A DNA stretch of 64,000 bases from Paracyclopina nana (taxonomy: Eukaryota; Arthropoda; Copepoda; Cyclopoida; Cyclopettidae). The translations under genes were made by a program, and so were the position numbers. Positions 16,101 through 28,759 of the stretch are shown piece after piece. Within the stretch, counting starts at the first letter, position 1, and each line of letters starts with the position of its first letter. A model generated the notes under the pieces. That model saw nothing but the letters and a program-made list of their open reading frames with translations. It did no database searches and had not been told where the DNA came from. Location: positions 13,330,001-13,394,000 of the forward strand of contig JAGUCH010000001.1 in assembly GCA_019096065.1 (NCBI GenBank). The letters are read 5' to 3'.

Positions 16101-19100
16101 AAAATCACGGAGTTTGGTGCGCGCGGGGGTAAACATGCTCTTTATTTAAGAGGCTTTAAATACGAGTGCTTTGAAGATTTAGGTCACCACCTGAGAGTTC
16201 GTGTAATAACAAGGATCTGGAGTTTATGTACGCCTTTTCAACACATATGAGAGCTCGAATGAAGTTGTTTACAGTTTTCCCTTCGAGTTGTGCTCGTATC
16301 AGAATTCGCAGCTTGCATCTAAACTTGCAGTTAACACCTGACGACTACACGATCGGTATTTTTGTGATGGACATTCTGCGTAAATTGTAATTAGTGGTTG
16401 ACCATAATAATAGGAATTTCTCTCGGACACCTTTGAATGTCCTTATTTCTGGGATGCAACAGTTTCTTAAGATCAAGCTGACAAGGTTGACAGCTAACAT
16501 GCTTATTTTCACCAACTTTAACGTGCAATTTGGCCAAAAATTCGGGTACGTCCTGCGGCGAAAGTGGGCCGACTTGCGACGTTGTTGTTAAAAGCTGGGC
16601 ATCAACCGATTAGAAAGTCGCAATAAAGTTCATTTTTAGCGGCACCAGTCAACGCTTGTCAATTGCCAAAAACTTCTCATGCTATATACAAAGAGTATGA
16701 AAAGAATGCGGGATTCTTGCTGCATTTTGCATTATTCATTACCAGTCCAGCCCTACAACTCATCAGCAGGACTGTAGTGACAATAACAAAACAAAAAGGA
16801 AGGTTTACCAACTAAACGATTTCGTTCGTTTGAAGATCATCATTTTGTTTTGCCACTGGCCACCATAATTTTTCGTGGCCCAAAGTGTGAATTAGTTGTT
16901 TGTTGTTTCCGACCAATTATCTATGCGTGGCATCACTCCGTGCCAAAAAAGCACTTTGTGGGCCCTACTCAACCCTCATCTGATAACGAGAACAAAGTCG
17001 AGCGGAAAATTGAGGGCTCTGATAACAAAACAATTACATTTCTTCAATCTCATCTTACGCACTAACAATCTAAAATGGAGGAGCAACTTTTAAATTGACA
17101 CATTTCAGGCATATCTCCTCCCCTAAGCCGAAAGCGACTCAATTAAAGCTGAAGACTATTATGCATCGGCGTCGTGTCTGTCTTGAAAGTCAGCAAAGCG
17201 TGAATGGATATCAATAAGTTATTGTTCGCAGCCAAATTTGGAATTTGCATTGTTTGAAAAAAATCATTTTACCTTTTTTTGGGATTTGACCATGAAAATT
17301 GATGATGGTCGACTTCAGTTAAAAAAAGTTGCAAAAGCAGCAAAAATAGGTCGACTTCTTGCAAGTTTTACTGCGTTTCTTTTTATTTTTCCCTTGAAGA
17401 ATGGCAAAACATTTGCGATGACTGCGAAACAAGTGTTATAAAAACGTCTCTTTTGTGCACCACTCGGTTTTGCACGAGGAGGGAACAGGGCACTCGAGAG
17501 TGTTTTAAAACCAATTAAATGAGTGGAGACTCAAATTACCCATTGTGCACACTTTCTACGAAAACAATGACTGACACCTTAAATCCACCGTGAATGAGCT
17601 CAACTTGGCTGTAGTGTCGTGATTTTTCAGCTCTGCTGGAGCTGGACAACAGCAACAAAACACGCAGCAAAAAAGATTATCAACTCAGCTAGAGATTTTG
17701 GCGAAATATTGGACAAATTGCTTTAGAGCTGGCTCTACTACACCAATTGGAAATGATCGATTGAGTGCCCACGAGGATTCTTCAAAGTTCATTGAGTTCC
17801 ACAAAAATTCTTGAAAACCTCTCCTTTCCACTGATTATTCCCATTTTTGCAAACTGAAGGAGTTGCTGCATGAAACAATCTTCAGTTTTAGTGGAAGTCT
17901 AAAAATAAGCCTCTGGTTTTTTTCACAGTGATATTTTAGCACAGTGGGAATTCCGTATGAATCATTATAGGATTTCAGAGGAACCTTTCAGCAACATCTA
18001 CCGATGAAAAAAAACCGCTCATAAATAACACAGTTTGTGCCACAGGGCTCTCCTATGTGCATTGATTGCGTTCTGCAAATTTTAAGGCATCCAGCCACAA
18101 CGAGACAACTTGTAACTCACTCTTAACATGCAAATAGTCCCAGTTTTTTTTATCTCCATCTCAGCCTAGATTTTTTTCCCATGCTTGCAAAGCAGAGGAA
18201 AAAGACAGACCCCAATTTAGAATCTCTGTCATTTCGGCTGGGAGTTCAATTAAGTGAAACATTGCTTATTGTAGCCTTCAATTTTGTCCATGATGCTAAT
18301 AGTGAAATGCATCTGGTCAAAAATGAAATAATGTGGTTTGGAAACGTCCAAGGGCGAAAAAGATGATCATCAAGAAGAAGATCAGGGGCTCATGAAATAG
18401 CCATCAAGGTTTATTACTGTAGCTCTCAGCTACAAGAATTAGCAGCAACATTCCTCAGGCTCATTTTCGAGCTAAACCTGACTCATTTGTGAGTCAGGCG
18501 CTTGCAACTTTACTTCATTTTTTAATGAATGATGAAAGTTTTTCGAGAGAGCAGCAGTGGAAAAATACCAGGAATTCAATACTGCAGATAAGCTATATTG
18601 CAGTAGAAATAGGAGCAGCGCAATATCTTGGACGATTTCCAAGGAAAGAGCTGAGCAAATTATGAACACTTTCCACATAAACTACAAGATCTACAGAGAA
18701 AAAGTACAGCATGTTGTGGCGTGGGCTCCCAGCAGAAAGAGCGAGTGTCTAGACATTTTTTGGGGGCATGTCCTCATAGCATGACATTTTTAATCGCGCT
18801 TTTGACAGTCTTTACTCAAAACTCGGGCGACGACACCTTTGTTCAAAAGGGCTGGGCCCACTTGCATTCAGGACAGACTCTGAGCCTCAGCCTACAGGTA
18901 ATTAGAGGGACACTTTGGGATACAATAATGCCCACAGTGCATCATTTTGAAGGGCCCAGCTGGTTAATAACGCGAGGCCACAAGGGCGCGCCCATTTTTC
19001 AGCACCGCCACCGGAAAAAACTTGAATTCTTCCATCAATGAAAATGCAATTGATAATTACCTTCTTCTAGGCGATAACGCCCAAAATTGAGCAGTGAAAA

Positions 19101-22100
19101 ATAGCAGCGCATGACCGATGATCGAAATCAAGGCTGATTAATGATCGCACTCGCTACATCGGATTGAGAGGTTCCCGATCATCGACCGGAAAAAGCGAGG
19201 AAATTACGGCTTCAAAACCTTGAACAACAATCATAAGGTAAACGAGATTCGGAAAAGAGAAAATAGTGCAGTAGCCCGAAAATCATCGAGAAATTATGGG
19301 TAATTGGCACTACTGTGAAAATTATATGCTTCAGGGCTCTAGCCAAATATGTAACAATAATGAATGCTGCTGTTATCAAGATAAAATATCAACTGAAATC
19401 CACAAGCTTTTTTGGGAATCGCTCAGCTGTAGTATAATATTGTGCTACAATTGCATTGAAAACGTTTTGAGAACTCTTTTGACAGAAGTCAGCAGCAGTT
19501 TGCATTTTCAAAGGTGGTATTTTTCAGCAGCATCATTCAGCATTCAATTGATCCAACGTGGCGGTCACTTCTGGCTTATACTACAATTCACAAAGCTCGA
19601 ATGCCCGACTGGATTGACAAGGTGACTACTTTACTGCATATCCTATATCTGACACATGGGCTATACACCGTAGTTTTGTAGTAAAAATAGCGAAGTGACA
19701 AATTATGAATGTTGCACTCCCAACTATTCAAGGATAAATGAAGCGCACAAAAAATAGCTGAGGTCTGGCCAAATCCGTGCCCTTCCACTATTGCTTCAGT
19801 ATATCCTACGTTTTTGCTTGCATAAATAGCTCAATAAACCTGGTTTCCTTTCTGTTTCTTGTCGGTTTTTTCCCTTCGCTCGTGCAAGTTATGGCTTCCT
19901 TCATTCACTATAGCATTACAACACGTACACAGTGGACAGATATTGCCTAAAAAGTGCTAGGTCAGCAAGACCTCACAGCTCAGATTGAAAAAAATGGCTT
20001 CATTAAAAACGAGCAATTACCAGCAGCATGAGGCCAGGACCTGAAAATGGTCAAAACCAGCTAGATGCCAATTATTTTGAGAAAAGTGCGGGCTAAAAGA
20101 CGGAGAAAAATGCAAAAAGATATGCATGACAGTTTTAAAACCCTCTATGTACTTTTTCATGCTTTTACCTTAAAAGTAGTAGTAGCATGACTGTCATCTA
20201 CTAAATCATGATTTATCTTATGGCCTAGCTGGCAAACTTGAGGATTTCATGTCTTGTACCCTGTGTATCTCTTGTGATCGCACATAAAAACTTTTTTTTC
20301 AGCCATTTTGCTCTAAGAAATGTAGCGTCGGTGAGGAGATTCTATAGGGACCAATAACGTAATACGTTGTATAAGAAAATAGAGGCTGCGGCCTCAGAGG
20401 TTATTGGGCCGTGAACCTTTAGTACAACTACAAAACAGATGCACCTTGCCTTGCTGCTGCTGCTGCAAAACGACTACCAATAATTCACATGAAGAAGAAG
20501 AAGAAGGAAGATGCCCAGCCACCAAAAGAAAAATATTTCGTCTCTCCGCTGCTGCTACTTCTTCTGTCATAAAAACTCGATTTTGGCAACTGAATAGTCA
20601 CGAATCTCGCTTTTTTGCTCGTTGAGCTTCTTTTGAGTAATGGCGCCCCTTGCGATCCATACACTGTGATACTTTTTTGCCAGACAAATCAGGCTCAACA
20701 TTTTATAATGGAGCATGAGACAAGAATCAAGATGGCTCTATTGATTTCTCGTCAGCCCTTTTTCCTCAAACTGGTTCTGGGCTAATTTATAGCCTTATAA
20801 AGGCTGCTATTTTTACGGCCTATTTGTGTAGCATTGCCGCCATAATGGCAATTTCTGGGTAACATCATCCCTCTCTGGCCTGATTAATTTGAATTTTGAC
20901 AGATGCGTGTCATAACTGCAAACCCAATTAGGAAAGCTGTGCTAAAATGGCAGCAACACAAAGAACCATAACACTACAGTAACAACTAGCTAATTAATAA
21001 TAAAACTGGCCATAAAGAAATACTCCTACAGCGGAAAAAATGCAGTTTTTGGCAAAATGCACTTCTCTTTAGGGACTAACGTTAATTTGAATTGCTATAC
21101 GCATTACAAAGAAGGATTTTGGCTGTGAAAAAAGCACTGAAAACTGAAATCTGATCATTATGTATAGAGGATTCATGGGAAAGAGAAAATATGAGACGTG
21201 AGCGGTTTGAGTACCCAAAAAATATCGGACATCTGTGGAAACGATTAGATAGCTTCATATGAACAAACAAGAACTGCTGAACAAACTTCCACAATTTTCA
21301 AGATAAAATCTGTAGTCACATTTGGAAGCCGTTTGCTCGCAAGTGCTGTAGCAGTGTGGCCTCTATATAAAAGTTTCCTCTTGGCTGCTGCCAAAGAGGC
21401 CTCCAATCTACAAGTTTTGAAGGTCCGCCCATTTTGCCAGCAAAGGAGCTCACTTTTCAACAAGAGCAACCGTTTAAGCCTTGATGGGAGAAAAAATCAC
21501 ACCAGCTCGAGTATTTAACGAGTTTCTCGTCGATTTTCTCGTGTAGTTTACAAAATGGAGATAACAGGTCAAAAAAGTCAATTTGCCACCGTTTTATCAC
21601 GAGCACGACGAGCATTTAGCTCGTCACCTTGTGTAAATTATGATTGGTCAGGAAAAAAGCGAATTTTCACATGATTGACCCCGAAGTTGTAGAATTGTGA
21701 GAAGTTCACCTTTGGAATTTTTTTGGGCTGTTAAATAACAAACTAAAATGCCCCTGAGTGATGAATGATAAAAATTGTGTCCTTAAATAAGAAAATGTCG
21801 TGAGAACTCTCTCACATTAAAAAGTACCAAGAAATTCTTCGTGATCTGAGTGGTTTGAGAGTGATGAGGCTCGTTTAACACGCGAGATTTCGAATGCCTC
21901 CAGGGGCATGATAATCACTTTTGACCGAGCGGCGTCAACAGTTTTTCAAAATTGCTGCCTGATTAGCCCAAATATTTGCGGTGTAAAATGCAAATCTCTC
22001 CAAATTAAATGAGGCTTAATTTAGGGTGGTGGTGACGCGTAATGAGTTGATGCATTAACATTTCATGACCTGAACAATTAATCTTGATTTTTAAAACTAG

Positions 22101-22660
22101 GTAGAACTGATGCTGCTCCAACTCCTCGTGGCTTAATTAGGGGGAAATTAATCTCTCTCCACATGTACAAACAAAGAGAAATGTGCGAGCTGAAGTTTTT
22201 TATGGTAGCATAATTAATAATTTCACACTGGGTCTCGCGGCAAATCCAGCCCAAAAGACATTACAGAGCTATATCTAGATTGAAACTTCTACCACTGATT
22301 CATTCAATCGCGTAGCTTAAATGCTACGTAGCACAAGTGAGCGACCCACACTGTGCAATGAAAGACCCCAAGCAAACAATAGCGTTTTTTGCCACGCGAA
22401 ATTGATGACTATCAAGAGGGAATCCATTAAGAAACGAATTTTGCGGTTATCAAAAGCGTCCCCAGCGCGGAGCCAAAGTTATTCCTGGAAATGGACCGAG
22501 ATTTGGTGGATGACCGCGCGCCCCAGCTGCTCGCTGACCGGGTCGGTGCGTCAGCTGTCAAAACGCTAATTACCTGGAAAAATTCGTTCTGGGTCAGCCT
22601 CCGAATTAGAGCTGTCTTGCCAACTTTGGCATCACCAACCACGACCACTTTGCACTCCAT
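13152..22660 (-). CDS. Rnd-like atypical Rho GTPase with long Ser-rich tail (3 exons)
   Basis: Exons: 22660-22574, 14322-14235, 14161-13152; 394 aa; junctions GT-AG with consistent phases. Seen: G1 GDAKVGKT (9-16), switch I NYTPTSFD, G3 WDTSGSPAYD (55-64), G4 GCQSDLR, G5 ETSAL, and a C-terminal CAAX box CVLM that predicts farnesylation. WDTSGSPxYDxVRxLSY and the SDL motif place it near vertebrate Rnd1-3. Family knowledge: Rnd proteins are GTPase-deficient, GTP-bound regulators of actin and adhesion. Here the catalytic Gln (RhoA Q63) is Ser60, the glycine equivalent to RhoA G14 is Ala11, and the usual Lys of G4 is Gln. Residues about 180-390 form a Ser/Thr/Asn/Pro-rich tail with repeated STGS-type runs, far longer than the usual Rnd tail. 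The first intron is about 8.25 kb. Confidence 0.88.
14323..22573 (-). other. Intron 1 of the Rnd-like GTPase gene (8.25 kb)
   Basis: This is bounded by the donor CAG|GTAATT after codon 29 and the acceptor TTTTTTGCAG before NYTPTS. Open frames within it, such as 18721-19041, show no recognisable motif and have no partner exons. A CTG run (about 20453-20466) and a GAA run (about 20492-20505) occur. Several homeobox-type TAATTA words are present, but no cluster is distinct from background. Confidence 0.7.
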
Positions 22661-22691
22661 GATGAGATTTCTGTCTTCTCTGCTTTAGGCA

Positions 22692-22844
22692 CTGTGTTAG
22701 AAGCACATGGTAATATTGTCACGCACGCACAAAGTCAACATGAGTTTAACCGGAAAATTGTTGTAAACTTCGCTTAGCTTAGCGTTCATCAACTGATCGT
22801 GGGCCAGCAGCTAAAGGAGAAGCAAGCGCCGCGCGCGTACTTAC
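22692..22844 (-). other. Possible 5' UTR intron of the Rnd-like GTPase gene
   Basis: Upstream of the start codon the minus strand shows a strong donor (GAA|GTAAGTACG, intron from 22844) and an acceptor with a branch-like TTCTAAC before CACAG (ending 22692). This suggests a non-coding first exon in the GC-rich stretch near 22845-22880. It rests on splice-site words only. Confidence 0.35.
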
Positions 22845-25202
22845 TTCAGCGCCCCGGCTGCGGCCACGTTCTGGACACTAGGAGGGCCCACAGTGGAAAA
22901 TCGTGGCCACTAAACCCCGCATAAATTCTAAAAACTTTTCTTTTTGCTCCCCGTTTCAATTTGAAATTGGTGAAATAGCAGCGCTATTAACGTTTCATTT
23001 TTTTCGCGTTCACTTCATCCACTGTGCGAGTTATTTCGTTGTTGCACTTTGGGTGTAGAAACTCTTTGAGCATTCCACAAGATTCTTCAATCTATGGCCA
23101 ACTCACCGAGATTGGGAATTGGCCATGAAATAATAATAACGCGTTCTAATTCAACATGATTTGCACAGTAGCACCATTTAGCCATCATTGTTCAACGTTT
23201 CACCCAAGGAATTTCAGCTCCCAAACCCTGGCAATTTTTCAACATACCAAATGAGCGTGAAATGCAGACAATTGGAAAAAAGGGGGAGCAAAACTGACCA
23301 CTTGGCTCATTTTAAACCTGCAAATGAGGCTACTTTGTTGACTTTGCACTAAATCTCTTTAATTGCTCTTGCGAAAAGTCGTTTTTCCTCGGACAGCATC
23401 AATTGCAGGATTAACAAGCAAAGAGCAAATTGTTTTTATCTGAAAATGTTGAGTTCAAAGCTGGCTGTCACTCTGGGTTAAATTCCTGCCTCCCCTAGCG
23501 CTATGCAGCAGTGCAAGGGAAAATATCAGCCTTTATTTATCTTTTAAGATTGTTGTCTGCCAAAGCTAAGAGGAGGATTTAAAAACCTTTGTCGAGTTGC
23601 TTCTTCTTCTTCATGAAGAAAGCAGTCCATGTTCAAGAATCATTTTCCCCTTCTGTTACCATGACTTACAACGCAAAAACAAGGGGAAATAGCAAAACTT
23701 GTGTAAACACCCATAGTGGAAAATCCAATATCTTACAAGGTGTCATACATTCACTCTGCAAAATGATCATTTGAAGTGAGACGTCCTTTTTCCAAAGAGA
23801 CGTTACCAGCTAGTGCAGCTGTTGCGTAATTTGAGGACCTCGTTGTAATAGAGGAGCATAGTGAAAAAAGACTGCAGAATTTCTTATTTTATGCAGCCAC
23901 CTCTAAAAGTAGCATTGAATTACATGTAAAGCGAGTGAAATTCTATATAGCACCTCCCAAAGATTCTGCCATTCCCCTGGATGACGATGATCCCTCTTTT
24001 AATAAATATTTGCTATACTGAAACTCACCCATAAATAGCCATATTTGTACATAGCGCATTGTTGACGCTTCTCAAGCTTAGCATATGGGATAAATGCTCT
24101 TTAAAAATGTTTATTCCTTGCTGCAAAGCATATTTACCCTTTTTGCTACAGGAAAAACAAACTCAGCACTTTTTGGCACGCTGTCAAAATTAAAAACTGG
24201 ATCACTTAAAGTAAAAGAGCTTCCAAATTTGCCATCATCGAGACGTCTGTGGAATTGCAAGAATTTTATCTGTGGAAGTAAATGCTGTGTCCTACGCGCT
24301 CAAGTACATAGCAGCTGCCATATTAAATTAGGGAGCAAGAATGCGAGAAACTTTCCAGAGACGAAGAAGACCGAAGAAAGTCAAGTGTGCCTCAAGTTTT
24401 AATTAATGCTCGACAAACCACAATCTAATGAAGAACATTCATGCAACTACAAAAACTTTCAACATGCAGCCCAGCCATAAAGACGTTATGAAAGAGCCGA
24501 TTTTCGTATTATTCTATAGCAAAACTTTTTCAGTTAAGAAAAGTTTCAAAAAGTGATGTCGACCTCCTCATGGAAATGCGAAACCAGGGTGCATGAATTG
24601 CAAAGTAGCGCCAGTCAACCGCATTATTTATCGACCTTGTGAAACTTGAGGCCAACTTTGATGAATGCAGTTTATATATCTCTGTGTATCTGATCAAAAC
24701 TATCCACTTTGATTGCATGGAAAAAAGTTGAAAAGTGCTCCGTCTTTGCACAAAAAAATGTAGCAACACCTGTAAAAGCCATCATCATTAGCCGTAACAG
24801 ATTCCTTTTTTTCTTCTTTATGTTTTAAAAGTAGGATATTCACATTGCGCTATGTAATGAATTCCGATATATGCTGCAGCAAAGACAAATTACGCTGACA
24901 TTTTTGAACTCTCTTCAAATCCGTAGGAATTTGAGTCGGTTACTTTTTTACCTCCCAAAAAGAGTGCTTTCTTGCAGAAATGTCAAAGATTTATGGGACA
25001 CCCTGTCGGCACATTTATGATGACATTGCGGGCTGTGGCGGCCACCTCTTGGGTCATCTTAGTTCATCTTACCCCTAACTCATCCATCAAAGCTCGTTTC
25101 CCGCACTGAAAACAGCAAAGTAAGCCACTTTTTTTCAACCTTCTCAATGTGACAATGGAGCATATTTTGAGTGATTGCTTTGGCTAGCTTGCTTAGTCAT
25201 TA

Positions 25203-25584
25203 GCTTGTTCTCATAAACATTTCTATAAGGTAAGCAAGGCACTTTGCGCGCTTATATCTCAGCATCTACTCGTCCGATTGGAACCAAATTTGGTGGAATT
25301 CATAAGGACGTATTGAAGAATCTTCATGCCAATTTTCATCCAGATTGGAGGACGCTAAGGCCGCCTTACTGAAAGTGAGGCAAATCAGTTAAGCAAAGGA
25401 GAAAAATCAGCCACCTCCTTAGAGACCTCCGATCCGGATGAAAATTGGCATGAAGATTCTTCAATATGCTCTAATGCATACCTCCAAATTTGGTTCCAAT
25501 CGGCTCAGTACTTACTGAGTTATGAGCTTCCAAAGTGCCTTGCTTTGCTTACCGCCTGCCTTACTGAGTTTTATGAGAACAAGC
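25203..25584. mobile_element. Foldback MITE with 15-bp termini and TA target duplication
   Basis: The element starts GCTTGTTCTCATAAA and ends with its exact reverse complement, flanked by TA on both sides (25201-25202 and 25585-25586). The inverted similarity continues inward through most of both arms: blocks such as CCGATTGGAACCAAATTTGG and TTCTTCATGCCAATTTTCAT occur once in each arm in opposite orientation. There is no open frame for a transposase. A TA duplication with long inverted arms is typical of non-autonomous Tc1/mariner-type elements; that class assignment is an inference. Confidence 0.85.
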
Positions 25585-27073
25585 TATTTAAAAAGAGTCT
25601 CTGAAATCGAGCTAGAAAGCATCATATGGGGTAGAAAAAGGCGTGTTTGAGTCATTTTCCAAGGCAGGAAATAGCTTCGTACACCTAATTAGTCACCAAC
25701 AGCAGCAAAAGCAAAATAAGAAAGGGAAAATTGTCTTAGACAGTCGTCTCAGAATTGTCCGCCAATTTGTATGGAGGCTTGTTGTACACATTCGCGTGTT
25801 ATTCTCCCAACAGCAAGCAGTTCCTTTAGGGCTGCCATTTTCAAGCTTTATTTGTTGATAACAAGTTCTGTTGTTGCGTGCTTAAAACTACATAATACAA
25901 AGTAGCTGCAGATGATCGCAGTTGTATGTGTCAGAATGCTAAAATCCAAGTTAGGGTCAACGCTTGAAAATACATTGCAACACAATGGTAGGAATTTCCA
26001 ACTGGTAAAAAAAAATGATTAATGTTATGCACTCGGTTGAAAAAAAAAATAGAAAGAAGCATGCTAATCAATTTTCTTTTCCGCTGCTGTTCCACTTTTG
26101 TTATCGGGTCGTAAAATAGGGTTTTTTCGAAGTCGAATCCTATGCTAGGTAGGTAGCTGCTGCAAAGCAATTACTACATTTTGTAACGTTTGCTGCTGCT
26201 GACCTGAAAATGGTTCCCCCTTTTGAGGCCGAAAAAGTGCAAAGGTAGTAGGGAATCGGCTTTCTGGAAGGAATTATTATGAATTATTGATGACTTTTTC
26301 GGAGCTCTACTTCTACTAAGCAGAGTTGTTACTGCATTACTGCTACAACTGCAAAAAGTGTCTTGATTTCTTTCTGTATTTCGTGTTTACTCTAGTACAG
26401 TAAGAATGACAGACACCGAAGAAGAGACGACGCACTCTTTTGTCCATTTGGTGATCGCCATGTAGTGATTGACATGCAATGCCACCTGGAGCTAATGTAC
26501 TTTGCACCTTTTCTTCTTCTTCAGAGTGCCCAGGAAAATCAATTTGCCAGTTGAGCCAAATTTCAAAGCTAGTAGCAGTAATCCTTTAAAAGTCCACGTA
26601 TAACAGCAAAGCTGCCAAAATAGATTTACAAGCTGGATGCGTGCCTTGGTTCATTTTCAAAGTCCTCAGAACTTGATTCATTTTGACAACAATACTCTGA
26701 GGCTTCCACTTCTAATGGGGCGTTGTCATGATCAGATATTGACATCTTCACTCAGATAAGGGCTTAAAGTGGCCTTCAAATCGACGTGCTGCCCTATAAC
26801 GAATTGTGATATGGATCTAGAGGAAATTAAAGCATATATGCAGCACCAATGTCCATTTCTAGTTTTGCGCACCACAAAAATGGTAAAAGCATAAAAAGGT
26901 ACTCAAAACTGGTTTTCAAAAAAATGCAGCCAGCAGAGTGCATGAAAAATGAGATCTGCCTTTATGGTCACATTAAAAATTCCCTTTTGTCCATTATACT
27001 GAAGCGTTGAAATGAGGTTATGCGACTCTCGAATTTTACTTGCGTTACCAATTGAATAGGGCGTAGAAGGAAG

Positions 27074-27079
27074 TTTATT
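27074..27079 (-). terminator. Candidate polyadenylation signal for the E2F gene
   Basis: The minus strand reads TAATAAACTTCC about 285 nt beyond the E2F stop codon. I saw no closer canonical AATAAA. Motif and distance only. Confidence 0.35.
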
Positions 27080-27361
27080 ATGGAATTTCTCTAGTTTATC
27101 TGCATGGCTCGTTTAAGGAAAAAACACATTAAATAATCGAAAAATTAGTAGCTAGTAATAGTCTAACCAACTAACAAAAACTAACTTAATTGATGAATGA
27201 ATCATGGTTCACCGCATATAAGAGTTGAAAAAAAATTGGGTTGCATTCAATTTTACTCGTTGTGACACTTTTCACTGACATCAACAGAATCATAATAATT
27301 AAAATGGCGAGAATCGTCTTGAACAAGACGGTTTATCATTGATTGAGCTTGAGGTGTGGTT

Positions 27362-28679
27362 TTAGATCACGTCAAAGAGGTCGCATACTCCTTCGCTGTC
27401 GTCCAAATTGAAGCAGTAATCCCTCTCACAAGGCGGTGGACTTAGCCTCATTAGTGGTCCGAATACTAGAATGGAAATGGTTACCCACATTTCTTTAAAG
27501 ATGGAAAAAACAAAAAACTTACTTTCGGATGACATGAACTCTTCCAGCCCAGGAATTTCAGTATCCAGCACTTTTCCAGACAAGATCTTTTCAACCTCAG
27601 ATTCAGTCGATGAAATTTTGGCTTTCTTAGCCAGGGGTGGAACAGAAGCTGCTTCTTCGCTTTTGGCCGCCCTTCGGCCTCCAAGTGACTTTTTGTCAAG
27701 ACTGGCAGAGGCTTTTTCTATCGCTTCAGCAATCTCCTTGGGAGGAGGAACCTGGACAGCCACAGGATGATCGGAATCGGGGTCCTTGTTGACGAGCAGA
27801 ACGTAGATTTGCCCATCCGAGGACTTCAAATGGATTTGGTATTTTCGCTTCTGGTTGGGGGGAGCTTCAGGATAGGGGACTTCAAGTTGGGTTCCTTTGG
27901 GGGCTTGTATGGCCAATAGGGTATCCCCGTCAAAGCTTTGACAAATGTCTTCATGCGTGACGTAGGCGGCTTTTTCATTTGTACTGTCTTCGGTGATGTT
28001 TTTAATGCTCTGCTGAACCCACTGAAAAATAGATGACTAATTAAAAACACACAACACAAGCATTGAAAAAACGTACAGATTTATGCTCGTCGATGACTTT
28101 TTCGTACTGTTCAAGCCTGTCATTCTCATCTTTGAGTATAGACAGCCTGTCCACCGATTCTTGGGTGTTTGAGCCGGGTACAGCGCCTCTCCACTGAATG
28201 CAATTCTTGTTCTTTTTCTCTATGAGACCAATGCCTTCGAGGACATTGGTGATGTCGTAAATTCGCCGCTTTTGCTTCACATTCAACGTGTCTGCAGCCT
28301 ATAATTACAATGTAAGAAAGAATAGGTATTTGGGTTCAGATTTTACTGAGAACATACAAAATTAGACGCAGTCAAATTTTAAAAATAGTCGTAAATTAAA
28401 TAAGTCAAGTTCCTTTTAAAACAGAAAGTAAAACTCATTGGCTTTATGACATTAAAGCAGCCTCCGTAAAATATCGTATTTCAAATTTAATCAAGAGCCA
28501 AGGTGAAATGGAGGCAATTTAAAATATTGACATTTTTGAAGCGGTTGGCAACTTACAACTTTGAGATCGAGGATTCCTCCTTCGGCTTCTTGCAAAAGGG
28601 TGACAAATTTGGTCGTCAAAAGTCCCAAAGACTTTTCGAAACGAGAACTAGAATCTCCGGGTGTCTCCATCATCATCAT
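27362..28679 (-). CDS. E2F transcription factor, E2F4/5 (repressor) type (4 exons)
   Basis: Exons: 28679-28557, 28298-28077, 28021-27523, 27465-27362; 315 aa. Seen: a winged-helix DNA-binding domain, about 14-79, with [18 protein letters not shown] and NCIQWRG; a leucine-rich dimerisation segment; a marked-box region ([18 protein letters not shown]); and a C-terminal pocket-protein binding motif [18 protein letters not shown], nearly that of human E2F4/5. The short N-terminus (about 13 residues before the domain) with no cyclin-A box fits E2F4/5 rather than E2F1-3. Family knowledge: E2F4/5 pair with DP proteins, bind TTTSGCGS sites and recruit p107/p130 to repress cell-cycle genes. Removing the 57-nt last intron restores the conserved stretch [18 protein letters not shown], which supports the model. 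Four consecutive ATG codons open the frame; which one is used is unknown. Confidence 0.95.
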
Positions 28680-28741
28680 GATGATGTCTCAATTTCAAAT
28701 TTGCCACCAAGCTACTTGTTTACGTACGCTACTTAACCGAA

Positions 28742-28755
28742 TTTTCCGCGAAAAA
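28742..28755. promoter_or_regulatory. E2F-type binding site upstream of the E2F gene
   Basis: The sequence TTTTCCGCGAAAAA lies 63-76 bp upstream of the first E2F ATG. On the minus strand it reads TTTTTCGCGGAAAA, containing TTTCGCGG, an exact match to the E2F/DP consensus TTTSGCGS in a near-palindromic frame. Vertebrate and insect E2F promoters are often autoregulated through such sites, so feedback control is a reasonable inference. Occupancy is not shown. Confidence 0.6.
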
Positions 28756-28759
28756 TACC

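Larger units (their letters stand above)
22845..27361. other. Intergenic region between the GTPase promoter and the E2F 3' end
   Basis: The GC-richer segment 22830-22880 probably marks the GTPase promoter. The rest is AT-rich with no recognisable coding exon. It contains one 382-bp foldback element (25203-25584, listed separately) and a candidate E2F polyadenylation hexamer at 27074-27079. Confidence 0.6.
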
